Below are positions 45,271 to 51,875 of a stretch of 64,000 nucleotides of DNA, in pieces. Within the stretch, counting starts at the first letter, position 1; each line of letters opens with the position of its first letter. The notes beneath the pieces are model-generated. The model made no database searches. It was not told where the DNA came from and saw only the letters and a list, made by a program, of their open reading frames with translations. Source of the DNA: Pseudomonas sp. ICMP22404 (lineage in GTDB: Bacteria; Pseudomonadota; Gammaproteobacteria; Pseudomonadales; Pseudomonadaceae); contig NZ_VCNG01000013.1 in NCBI RefSeq assembly GCF_006227205.1, positions 16,304 to 80,303 on the forward strand, written 5' to 3'. The position numbers and the translations under genes are program-made.

Positions 45271-45324
45271 AAAAGGGGACGGATTTATTTAATTTTGTGG
45301 TGAAAAATAAATCCGTCCCCTTTT
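45271..45324. repeat. CDI-array hairpin repeat R5 (perfect copy)
   Basis: The best copy: 20-base left arm AAAAGGGGACGGATTTATTT (45271-45290), 14-base loop containing AATTTTGTGGTG, and a perfectly complementary right arm (45305-45324) ending in TTTT. It can act as an intrinsic terminator on either strand. The 200 bases before it (45067-45270) hold no convincing gene. Confidence 0.95.
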
Positions 45325-45340
45325 TTCGGGATCAATAAAG

Positions 45341-45721
45341 AATGTTAATCCGGGTTATCCAGCTGCAGGTCGAACTCATAATTGTGTGAACTGCTCTATT
45401 GCCACCGATGCAACGCTGGCAGGAAATCCTGCGTCTGCATTGCCGATCAACCATACGAAGGGTGTTCCATTGAGTGTGCTGGAAAAAAACTTCGGTGGTA
45501 AGTTTGGGGCTGTGACGGCGCCTGAAACCATTGTCCAGCAAATGGTAGGCTCTGGGCCTGGCGCTCGGGGAATCGTATTTGGATCTTATGGGCCAGGCCA
45601 GCCAGGACATGTTTTTAATGTGATTAATCAGAATGGTACTGTAAGGTTTCTTGATGGTCAGACTGGTAGGTCAGCAAATTTAAGTAATTTTAAAACGCTG
45701 CAGCTTTTGAGGACGAATTAA
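45341..45721 (+). pseudogene. Orphan Tox-PL (papain-like glutamine deamidase) toxin module
   Basis: About 126 codons, open from inside R5 to a TAA at 45721, without a proper start. The Tox-PL catalytic triad is visible: cysteine in HNCVNCSIATDA, histidine in GHVFNVINQNG and aspartate in RFLDGQTG. Such domains deamidate or cleave host proteins when delivered by polymorphic toxins. The domain itself looks whole, but the CdiA part is gone, so it could act only after recombination back into cdiA (inference). The stop overlaps the start of a matching immunity gene (TAATG). Confidence 0.78.
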
Positions 45722-45999
45722 TGATCACCTATGCGGGCGCCTTAGTTCTGGCAAAGAATTATCTAATGGATTCCGAAATTCCTTTGCAAATTACTCATGA
45801 GGGTGAGTTTTCCGAGGGATGGTATTTCTGCTACCAGTCAAAGGAGTTTCTAGAGACAGGTGAACTGTCAGCTCAGCTAGCTGGGAATGCGCCATTTCTA
45901 ATTGATAAAAACTCTGGTGAGCTTCATGTTCTTGGAACGGCAAAGCCCTTAGAGAGCTATTTAGAAGATTACATAAAAGAGAGGGTGGTAAAATTTTAA
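45721..45999 (+). CDS. Immunity protein 35 / YrhB-domain protein
   Basis: 92 residues, intact, starting on the last base of the Tox-PL stop. GWYFCYQSKEFLETGE, LAGNAPFLIDKNSGELHVLGT and the final SYLEDYI are the hallmarks of the YrhB/Imm35 family, which is known to accompany Tox-PL toxins. It should bind and neutralise that toxin in the cytoplasm. Together they form the best-preserved recognisable pair in the orphan array. Confidence 0.85.
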   Translation: MITYAGALVLAKNYLMDSEIPLQITHEGEFSEGWYFCYQSKEFLETGELSAQLAGNAPFLIDKNSGELHVLGTAKPLESYLEDYIKERVVKF

Positions 46000-46015
46000 T
46001 GGTTAGAGGGCGAAT

Positions 46016-46079
46016 AAAAAAACGACGGGTTTATTTAATGTATTTAATTTCCGAGATGAAAATAAATCCGTCCTTTTTT
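46016..46079. repeat. CDI-array hairpin repeat R6 (degenerate)
   Basis: Left part AAAAACGACGGGTTTATTTAA with a duplicated TATTTAA stretch, right arm AAATAAATCCGTCCTTTTTT. The pairing is weaker than in R5. It follows the Imm35 gene by 16 bases. The next 80 bases show no gene. Confidence 0.8.
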
Positions 46080-46162
46080 GAAAAGCTTAACTTTTGGCCT
46101 CTTGGAGATCAATAAAAGGATAAGCAGTCGAAAGAAGGGAGCGAAAAAAGGGGGGCTGTAGT

Positions 46163-46564
46163 ATGAGTGGTTCAGCTGCAATTCTATCTAATGCTCAAAT
46201 TGGGGAAGACGAATTTGCTACTTTTCTGAAAGGGATAGGTGGGGTTGTCAATGCAGGAAAACGTACTCGTGGGACGATTAGTCATGGCGAGGCGACCTTA
46301 TATTTGGCGCTCCTTAAGTATGAGCAATTCGAGGGGTTTTATGGCGAGCAAAGTATCCTTGATTGGGAGTGCATGCTTGGTGGGCGTCCTGAAACCATGA
46401 TCGAAGTTCAGCTTGGTCACTCTAGGTCCTCAATGAAAATGTGCTTATGGTTGGTGGTTAGATTTGGAGAGGTGTGGAATTGTATTCTGGATGATGTCGA
46501 TTCTAATGGGGTCTCTTATCTAGAAGTTTGTGAGCGATACTTGAACTCTGTAAATGGTACATGA
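46163..46564 (+). CDS. Orphan immunity-like protein (module 6), unknown family
   Basis: 133 residues; AAGGGGGG lies seven bases before the ATG. No signal peptide or membrane helix. Opening MSGSAAILSNAQIGEDEF, central EGFYGEQSILDWECMLGG and closing EVCERYLNSVNG. I do not recognise it. Its size, AT-rich codons and place between two hairpin repeats (R6 and R7) suggest an orphan immunity gene whose toxin tail has been lost completely. Confidence 0.6.
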   Translation: MSGSAAILSNAQIGEDEFATFLKGIGGVVNAGKRTRGTISHGEATLYLALLKYEQFEGFYGEQSILDWECMLGGRPETMIEVQLGHSRSSMKMCLWLVVRFGEVWNCILDDVDSNGVSYLEVCERYLNSVNGT

Positions 46565-46640
46565 AATGTAACAGGGGTTTAGGGCAAAAAGAGCAGAAAC
46601 GGGGCAGGCCAGGTTTAAAATTCGATCTGCAATTCAGGAC

Positions 46641-46744
46641 GAAGAGGGCGGATATATTTAGAGCAAGAGTAGAAAAGGGGGCGGATTTATTTAATTTTGT
46701 GGTGAAAAATAAATCCGTCCCCTTTTTTTTGTCCCCTTTTTTTT
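46641..46744. repeat. CDI-array hairpin repeat R7 with an extra half copy
   Basis: A half arm GAAGAGGGCGGATATATTTA (46641-46660) precedes a full copy (46672-46726) with arms AAAAGGGGGCGGATTTATTT and AAATAAATCCGTCCCCTTTT, followed by a repeated GTCCCCTTTT. The stacking of arms suggests repeated insertion or unequal recombination at this spot. Confidence 0.9.
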
Positions 46745-46745
46745 G

Positions 46746-46904
46746 AGTGAGGGATGGAGAAAAATGGAAGTAAGTCACCGTCTACCTAGCGGAGAAAATA
46801 TAACCATCCAGTACAACTCCGTAACCGGTAAAGCATACGATATGAAAATTACTACGCAGCAACAGCTGCCCCCTGTGCTGCAGCCAGGTAGGACTATTGA
46901 GTGA
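46746..46904 (+). pseudogene. 3' tail of a CdiA toxin (module 7)
   Basis: About 52 codons open from the R7 edge to a stop at 46904 (MEVSHRLPSGENITIQYNSV and on, ending QPGRTIE). The family is not recognised. The ATG at 46764 is inside the tail. The stop overlaps the region where the following immunity gene begins, as in the other modules. Confidence 0.5.
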
Positions 46905-46905
46905 T

Positions 46906-47204
46906 GTGGATATGATTATTCGAGAAATTGGGCGAGAAGAGCCTGTACAGGTGTTTGGGATTTACTGGATAGAGAACGAGCGTTTTTACTGGGTCATTCC
47001 TTATGATGGCTACGGTGGCCTGATGGCACTCAGCGATAGAGAAATCGATGTTCTTGACTCTTCTTTGTCAAGTGATCTCATCCTTTGTAAGGATGGGGGG
47101 GAGGGGACATGATTCTGCATTGGGCAGCGGAAGATTTGATTGAAAAACTTGTGGAGCGTGATCCACTAGCAATGGATGAGTTCTTAGAGCGCATAAAAGG
47201 CTGA
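46906..47204 (+). pseudogene. Immunity-like gene with a frameshift in a G run (module 7)
   Basis: Start at GTG 46906 or ATG 46912 behind AGGTAGGAC. Frame one reads EEPVQVFGIYWIENERFYWV to about residue 65 and ends at 47112. The sensible continuation is in another frame from 47109 (ILHWAAEDLIEKLVERDPLA, stop at 47204). The switch lies at a run of seven Gs near 47095-47101, so a one-base slip explains it. Unknown family. It may be a true pseudogene or a slippage-controlled gene. Confidence 0.55.
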
Positions 47205-47286
47205 TGGTGCAAAAGGAACTGCTAATACCGCATTGAAGCTTGGCGAAACCCAAACCATTAATGATGTAAGCATAACTCGTGTCTAG
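47197..47286 (+). pseudogene. Short toxin tail fragment before R8
   Basis: 29 codons overlapping the end of the module 7 immunity gene and ending in a stop at 47286, reading GTANTALKLGETQTINDVSI. No start, no recognisable domain. It is directly followed by the half repeat R8, which suggests a further lost cassette. Confidence 0.35.
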
Positions 47287-47313
47287 AAAATGGGACGGAT
47301 TTATTTGATTTTT
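47287..47313. repeat. CDI-array hairpin repeat R8 (left arm only)
   Basis: Only the left arm and part of the loop remain (AAAATGGGACGGATTTATTT then GATTTTT). The right arm has been lost, and the next toxin tail begins immediately, consistent with a recombination joint. Confidence 0.8.
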
Positions 47314-47314
47314 C

Positions 47315-47449
47315 TCTGGCACATCCGCTCAGGCCGCAGCGGAAAGCGCCTTCTCTCAAAAAGGGTTTGATGTGACAGGGAAATACATAGAAAAGGTCTG
47401 GATTCCAGATGTCAGTAACCCTAGAACAGGTGCATGGGTGCCTAAATGA
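47315..47449 (+). pseudogene. 3' tail of a CdiA toxin (module 8)
   Basis: 44 codons open from R8 to a stop at 47449 (SAQAAAESAFSQKGFDVTGK, ending NPRTGAWVPK). Family not recognised. The stop overlaps the next ATG (ATGA), the same coupling as in modules 2 and 9. Confidence 0.5.
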
Positions 47450-47808
47450 GTGAAATTATTAAACAATTCGACATTCTTTGCGATGCCGCCATGGCTGCTT
47501 TTAATGAGGAGCTGGAAATCTCCTATGAAGAATCTTTATTGAATATTTTAAAGTTTGTGAAAAAGCATCCGGAGTATAGGGCGGATTTTATTGGCAGGTT
47601 TAAGATGATCTTGGTATCGAATGATTCGCCATTTGAAGCGGTAGCGTTTTGCATGCGAGAGCTTCAGTGGTCAGAAATTAAAGAGTTCGTAGTTTCAAGA
47701 ATGAACCCTTCGCAGGATCCTCGTAGTGAGGCTCTTAGAAGTGTATTGACTGCATATGATGATTTTTGGCCTGATGCGGATATTTATGCGTATTATGCAA
47801 ATACGTAA
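47446..47808 (+). CDS. Orphan immunity-like protein (module 8), unknown family
   Basis: 120 residues, intact, starting in an ATGA overlap with the toxin tail. Predominantly helical and acidic (opening MSEIIKQFDILCDAAMAAFN; central KKHPEYRADFIGRFKMILV; ending DADIYAYYANT), no signal peptide. I do not recognise the family. The coupling to a toxin tail makes an immunity role likely. Confidence 0.65.
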   Translation: MSEIIKQFDILCDAAMAAFNEELEISYEESLLNILKFVKKHPEYRADFIGRFKMILVSNDSPFEAVAFCMRELQWSEIKEFVVSRMNPSQDPRSEALRSVLTAYDDFWPDADIYAYYANT

Positions 47809-47914
47809 AATATACTGCAGCAGTATTTTGAGGGCGGGGCAGTCCCTGAGGGAACTCCACTTTTTCCTAGATGAAAACAAGAGGTTGGAATATTGTGGGC
47901 GTGGATGGGGCATG

Positions 47915-48025
47915 AAAAAAAGGGAGAAGGGTACGGATCCTGAGGGATCCTGTCTAGTTCTGAAATAGGTTTACACCTGTTTCAGGACTAGACAATGAGG
48001 TGAAAAATAAATCCGTCCCCTTTTT
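47915..48025. repeat. CDI-array hairpin repeat R9, interrupted
   Basis: The right arm is intact (AAATAAATCCGTCCCCTTTT, to 48024) but the left arm is degenerate (AAAAAAAGGGAGAAGGGTACGG) and the loop region carries a 44-base palindrome. Its right edge is the left edge of the module 9 toxin tail. Confidence 0.82.
47951..47994. mobile_element. 44-base palindrome, MITE-like insertion in R9
   Basis: Arms TGTCTAGTTCTGAAATAGGT and ACCTGTTTCAGGACTAGACA pair over 20 bases with two mismatches around a TTAC loop. A GGATCCTGAGGGATCCTG direct duplication flanks the left side. It could be a tiny non-autonomous element or the joined ends of an insertion sequence; no transposase is present. Confidence 0.6.
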
Positions 48026-48133
48026 GAATGCTTAGGTTTGAACCATCAACTGGATGTTTTGGTGTGATGCGGAATGGAAAAAATAAACACCTTCTTCAGG
48101 CCGGACGGCAATGCTGCTTCGCGTCAGCTATGA
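48026..48133 (+). pseudogene. 3' tail of a CdiA toxin (module 9), paralogue of module 2
   Basis: Starts at R9 and reads LRFEPSTGCFGVMRNGK, then a one-base expansion of an A run (AAAAAA against AAAAA in module 2) breaks the frame; corrected it continues INTFFRPDGNAASRQL and stops at 48133. It matches the tail at 42460-42597 base by base over long stretches, so the two cassettes share an ancestor. Confidence 0.6.
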
Positions 48134-48533
48134 CTCATACCGATACCTTTAAACTATGCTCTGCTGTTTTGAGCAGGCTTGGGTTTGGTAATGAAACTTT
48201 TATGTCTTTGATTCAGAAGTGGAGGTTTTTTGTTGAAGAGTGCCAGGGTGATTATGGCTGGAATTACTCTGAATATAGAAATGAAATTAGATAAGGAATT
48301 TAATGCAGCAGTTGTTGGAAGATTCGATAATCTCCAATGCGGATGAGTTGAAAGGCTTTTTTGAAGAGTTGGACCGTCTTGATGAAGTATTTAAGTCTCT
48401 ATTGCAGTCAGGCGTATCGGTAAATGAGGGCGAGAATTGGTGGGAAAGAGGCGTGTTAATTTATGCAGGGGAGGAGTATTGTTTTTATATGAGGCGTGCT
48501 CACGGAGTTGCTGTTAGAAATACAGATGATTAG
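48130..48533 (+). pseudogene. Frameshifted immunity gene (module 9), paralogue of module 2
   Basis: ATG overlaps the toxin stop. Frame one gives SRLGFGNETFMSLIQKW and VEECQGDYGWNYSEYRNEI, ending at 48294; a second frame from 48303 continues QQLLEDSIISNADELKGFFE to GVAVRNTDD at 48533. One base is missing near 48286 compared with module 2 (AGATAAGG against GGAATAAGG). Restored, it would be about 134 residues with a closing WWERGVLIYAGEEYCFYM, which shows what module 2 has lost. Family not recognised. Confidence 0.65.
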
Positions 48534-48768
48534 CCTAGGATAGAACGGCGGGCGCACCTAAGCAATATCCATTTTTTCCTAAAATGAATCAGGAAGTTGG
48601 AGCATTTAAGAAGCCTGTATGAGTCGGCAGCTTGCGGTTAGCATGAAATTGCCGACGCCAAGAGAACGAAACACTTTGTATAAAGACCTTTCCCATTGAC
48701 TTGCAGGACATTTCCTAGAAAATCCCAACCCCTTGCGCCTGCCGTTTCCGGTGCCTAGTCTCTGTCCA

Positions 48769-48994
48769 CCGCTGCCATTCAGCGGTCGGGTTTAGCAGCT
48801 CGGAAGTTACGTTAGGCGCATGGCAATCACCATGAGTGCGGGCAGTTTTACGTCCGAATCTTCATGGCGGCTGTGCGCAGGGCATCCTCGGGTGCGCCGG
48901 TTTCCTAACGTACCGGTCTGCTAACCTGCGCACGGCTGCCACCCACTCGTTTAGCAGCGAACGTGGCGGCTTCCACTTACGTTAGGAGCACCCC
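48769..48994 (+). ncRNA. Structured 5' leader with alternative pairings upstream of the DUF6124 gene
   Basis: TACGTTAGG occurs at 48808-48816 and again at 48978-48986, and its complement CCTAACGTA once between them (48904-48912). The first pairing is extended by CGCA/TGCG; the second by GGGTGC (48890-48895) with GCACCC (48988-48993) and covers the AGGAG ribosome site at 48984-48988. GTTTAGCAGC also occurs twice (48790, 48949), and CCGCTG/CAGCGG and CGTT/AACG make local hairpins. This is the layout of a translational switch. The 230 bases before it (48537-48768) contain no gene I can see. Confidence 0.6.
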
Positions 48995-49336
48995 ATGGAC
49001 AAACTCATCCCAGACCCACCCGTCCCACCGCTGCACCTGGACATCGCCGCCGATGCCAACGCCGAACGCGTCATCGATTCCTACCTGAACCCCAAACCCG
49101 CCCAATCCGACGAGAAACCATCCCCCGACCAACTCTTCACCATCGTGGATGGCGTCGATGCTGAAAGCCTGTTGGCCAACCTCAGCGAAACCCTGGCTTC
49201 CGCCAATGTCATGGCCGGTGACCTGGCGTTCGAGCTGGAAGGTTCTCGGCGACATTTTGCCTTGGGGCTGCAGCAGTTGATCGAACTGGGCCAGCTCTTG
49301 GCAAACCGGGCACTGGACACCGTCGATCCTCGATAG
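48995..49336 (+). CDS. DUF6124-family protein
   Basis: 113 residues. The C-terminal part carries the family signature (LLANLSETLASANVMAGDLA, FALGLQQLIELGQLLANRAL), which is helical; the N-terminal 40 residues are proline- and aspartate-rich and probably disordered. These small proteins are common in Pseudomonas, often in several copies, and their role is not known to me. AGGAG is six bases before the ATG and is part of the alternative-pairing leader. Confidence 0.85.
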   Translation: MDKLIPDPPVPPLHLDIAADANAERVIDSYLNPKPAQSDEKPSPDQLFTIVDGVDAESLLANLSETLASANVMAGDLAFELEGSRRHFALGLQQLIELGQLLANRALDTVDPR

Positions 49337-49420
49337 AAACTTAAAGTTTGGGTTTGGTCGATGATCAAACCCGTTTTTTGCGGCAGCATACGCAACCTGC
49401 TCACTTCGGACGCATAGACC

Positions 49421-50902
49421 GTGCAGACCTCCAACCGCAGTGCCCTGATCGCCCAACTCGCCACCGCACCCGATGACATTGCCGCGCGTGCCGCGCTTTA
49501 TCGCGTCCTGCTTGATACGGCGGAGGTTTCGCTGGAGGGGTTGCGCGTTGCCGCTGGCCTCTGCGATCCGGCCGCCATGGCCGTGATTGCCCAGTTGAAC
49601 ACCACACCCCACAGGAATCGTCCCGGTCCCTTGTTGCCGCAGCTTCGCGGACTGCCGGTGGACCATGTGGAGCTGGACGATGCCGAGTCGCATTGGCTTG
49701 ACGCCCTGGCCGGGCTGCCGTTGCGCACGCTGATACTCAACGGCCCGAGGTTCCGTTGCGGTCCGGATATATGGCGGCGTTTGCCGGGTGTTGCCCTGGA
49801 ACATCTGGAGATCAGCAGCTTTTCCCGCGACGATGACGCGACCAGTCTGCCGTCACTCGAACGCCTGCGCTGCCTCAAGTTGGACACCTATGGTGAAGAC
49901 TTCGACGACAGTTTCCTCCGGCAACTGGGCAGCAGCAGGCTGCAAGAGTTGTCATTGAACCGTTGCGATGACCTCACGGACCACGGCCTTCGGGCGCTGT
50001 CGTCATTCAGGTTGCGCTCACTCACCTTGAAACGCGCCGGAGAGCTGACTTCAGCGGGAATGCGGCACTTGTGCACGCATCCACTCGAACAACTGACCAT
50101 CAGCTCAAGCGGCGCCATCTTGCGAGATCCTTCCTGGCTTGCCGATATGACGGCCTTGCGCTCGCTGAGCCTCGATGACTGCTACGCCTCGGACAGCCTG
50201 CTTGATGCCATCCGTGACCTGCCGATCGAACGGCTTTCGTTGCATTCCGCGTACCTCTGCGAGGACGACTTCGAGGGACTCGAAGGCATGCCGCTTGCCT
50301 ATCTGGATCTCAAATGCTCACGCCAGGTGATCGAGCGTCTGGACGTGCTGCACGGGTTTCCACTCAAGCATCTGGGGCTTTCCGATGTGCAAGGCATCGA
50401 CGCTCAGACATTGCGTGATCTGGAGGGGCTCGGCCTGGAATCGCTGGACCTGTCGTTGAACGAGGTGAGCTGGAAGATGCTGAAACAACTGGCCGGCCTG
50501 CCGCTGAAGCGGCTGAATCTCAGTTTCTGTCAGGGCATGGATGGCAAGACAATGCGCAAACTGACCGAGTTGGGCCTGCCGTTGGAGCAGTTGGAAATCA
50601 GCGGCCTGGACCTGCGCGATGCCGACCTGGCCTGCCTGGGCAACTTGCCGCTGAAGCGCCTCGGCTTGTACGAAAGCCCGTGGCTGACCGACGCCGGCGT
50701 CGCTCATCTTGCGGGGCTGCCGTTGCGGGACCTGACCCTTGCGGCGGGACCGGGGGAATCGCAGCTCACGACCGCCATGGTGCCGGTGCTGGAGCGGTTG
50801 CCGCTGGAGAGGTTGTTATTGAGTAATTGCTCGGGGATCAGCGCAGAGGGTTGGGATCGCTTGGCACGGTTGTCGGCCCACGTGAGCGGGCCTGGTATTT
50901 GA
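49421..50902 (+). CDS. Leucine-rich repeat protein
   Basis: 493 residues starting with GTG. After a helical N-terminal segment (1-70) come about 15 leucine-rich repeats of 23-27 residues, with units such as LPLRTLILNG, LQELSLNRCDDLTDHGL, LPLKRLNLSFCQGMDG and LPLKRLGLYESPWLTDAG; the C-D-x-L-T-D-x-G cores are of the cysteine-containing/RI-like kind. No signal peptide, so cytoplasmic or secreted by a specialised route. Such proteins mediate protein binding; no enzymatic domain (for example an E3 ligase) is visible. Gap of 84 bases from the DUF6124 gene. Confidence 0.82.
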   Translation: MQTSNRSALIAQLATAPDDIAARAALYRVLLDTAEVSLEGLRVAAGLCDPAAMAVIAQLNTTPHRNRPGPLLPQLRGLPVDHVELDDAESHWLDALAGLPLRTLILNGPRFRCGPDIWRRLPGVALEHLEISSFSRDDDATSLPSLERLRCLKLDTYGEDFDDSFLRQLGSSRLQELSLNRCDDLTDHGLRALSSFRLRSLTLKRAGELTSAGMRHLCTHPLEQLTISSSGAILRDPSWLADMTALRSLSLDDCYASDSLLDAIRDLPIERLSLHSAYLCEDDFEGLEGMPLAYLDLKCSRQVIERLDVLHGFPLKHLGLSDVQGIDAQTLRDLEGLGLESLDLSLNEVSWKMLKQLAGLPLKRLNLSFCQGMDGKTMRKLTELGLPLEQLEISGLDLRDADLACLGNLPLKRLGLYESPWLTDAGVAHLAGLPLRDLTLAAGPGESQLTTAMVPVLERLPLERLLLSNCSGISAEGWDRLARLSAHVSGPGI

Positions 50903-51020
50903 CGCCCATACTTTAAATCCGGGCCTCGATAGAAATAGGCAAGGCTCCCAGGCAAACCGGCATAGGTGCTCCACTTTTCGATAGCTACCATAACCCCGTA
51001 CCTATCGATTGGAGCTCGCC

Positions 51021-51854
51021 ATGCACAGCAGTAAAACCCTATTCATCACCGGCGTAAGCAGTGGCTTCGGCAACGCCTTGGCCCGGGAGGCACTTGCCGC
51101 GGGTCACCGTGTCATCGGAACCGTGCGCAGTGAGGCAGCCTTGCAGGCCTTTGAAGCGCTTTCAGCGGATCGTGCCCACGGCGTCACCCTGGATGTCACG
51201 GACTTCGACCGGATCGATAGCGTTGTCGCGGCGACGGAGGCCGCTCATGGTCCGGTCGATGTGTTAGTCAACAATGCCGGCTACGGGCATGAGGGTATTC
51301 TCGAAGAGTCGCCACTGGAGGAGATGCGGCGTCAGTTCGACGTCAATGTGTTCGGTGCGGTGGCGGTGATTAAGGAGTTCCTGCCTTACTTCCGCACGCG
51401 GCGTGCCGGTCATATCCTCAATATCACTTCCATGGGCGGCACCATCACGATGCCGGGAATCGCTTACTACTGCGGGAGCAAGTTCGCCCTAGAGGGCATC
51501 TCCGATACGCTGAGCCAGGAACTGCGGCCGTTCAACATCTTCGTCACAGCTGTCGCGCCCGGCTCGTTTCGAACGGATTGGGCGGGTCGTTCGATGCGCC
51601 GCACGGCGCGTAGCATTGCCGACTACGACGCCAGTTTCGATCCGGTACGCAGGGCTCGCGAGGAGAAAAGCGGCAAGCAGCTCGGCGATCCACAGAAGGC
51701 CGCGCAAGCGATGCTGCAAGTGATTGCCAGCCCGACGCCACCTGCACACCTGTTGTTGGGCAGCGATGCGCTCAGCCTGGTGCGGGCCAAGTTGAGCCAT
51801 GCGGCCAACGAGATTGATCAATGGGAAGCGCTCACCCGTTCGACCGACGGTTGA
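51021..51854 (+). CDS. Short-chain dehydrogenase/reductase
   Basis: 277 residues from the ATG at 51021 (TGGAG seven bases upstream). Classical SDR motifs: TGVSSGFG for cofactor binding at residue 8, NNAGYG near 87, the catalytic serine in NITSMGG near 137 and YCGSK near 154. A basic residue after the glycine motif suggests NADP(H). It oxidises or reduces a hydroxyl/carbonyl pair on an unknown substrate. It is followed 21 bases later by an AraC regulator, probably co-transcribed with it. Confidence 0.88.
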   Translation: MHSSKTLFITGVSSGFGNALAREALAAGHRVIGTVRSEAALQAFEALSADRAHGVTLDVTDFDRIDSVVAATEAAHGPVDVLVNNAGYGHEGILEESPLEEMRRQFDVNVFGAVAVIKEFLPYFRTRRAGHILNITSMGGTITMPGIAYYCGSKFALEGISDTLSQELRPFNIFVTAVAPGSFRTDWAGRSMRRTARSIADYDASFDPVRRAREEKSGKQLGDPQKAAQAMLQVIASPTPPAHLLLGSDALSLVRAKLSHAANEIDQWEALTRSTDG

Positions 51855-51875
51855 CCGGCAAGCAGGAGGATGTCG

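Noticed and set aside
45079..45303. A 74-residue open frame before R5
   Set aside because: It has no recognisable domain, runs into the hairpin arm (GRIYLILW is repeat-derived) and has no good start signal.
46561..46746. A 61-residue open frame before and across R7
   Set aside because: Its second half is the translated hairpin (KGADLFNFVVKNKS type), which recurs wherever the repeat is open; no independent support.
41861..48025. CRISPR array, because of regular repeats
   Set aside because: Spacing is irregular (hundreds of bases to over 1.5 kb), repeats are palindromic hairpins with coding modules between them, and no cas genes exist.
48808..48912. Integron attC-like site (GTTAGGC ... CCTAAC) in the DUF6124 leader
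   Set aside because: The core sites are in the inverse order for attC (which runs RYYYAAC to GTTRRRY), the right core breaks the consensus, and there is no integrase or cassette series.
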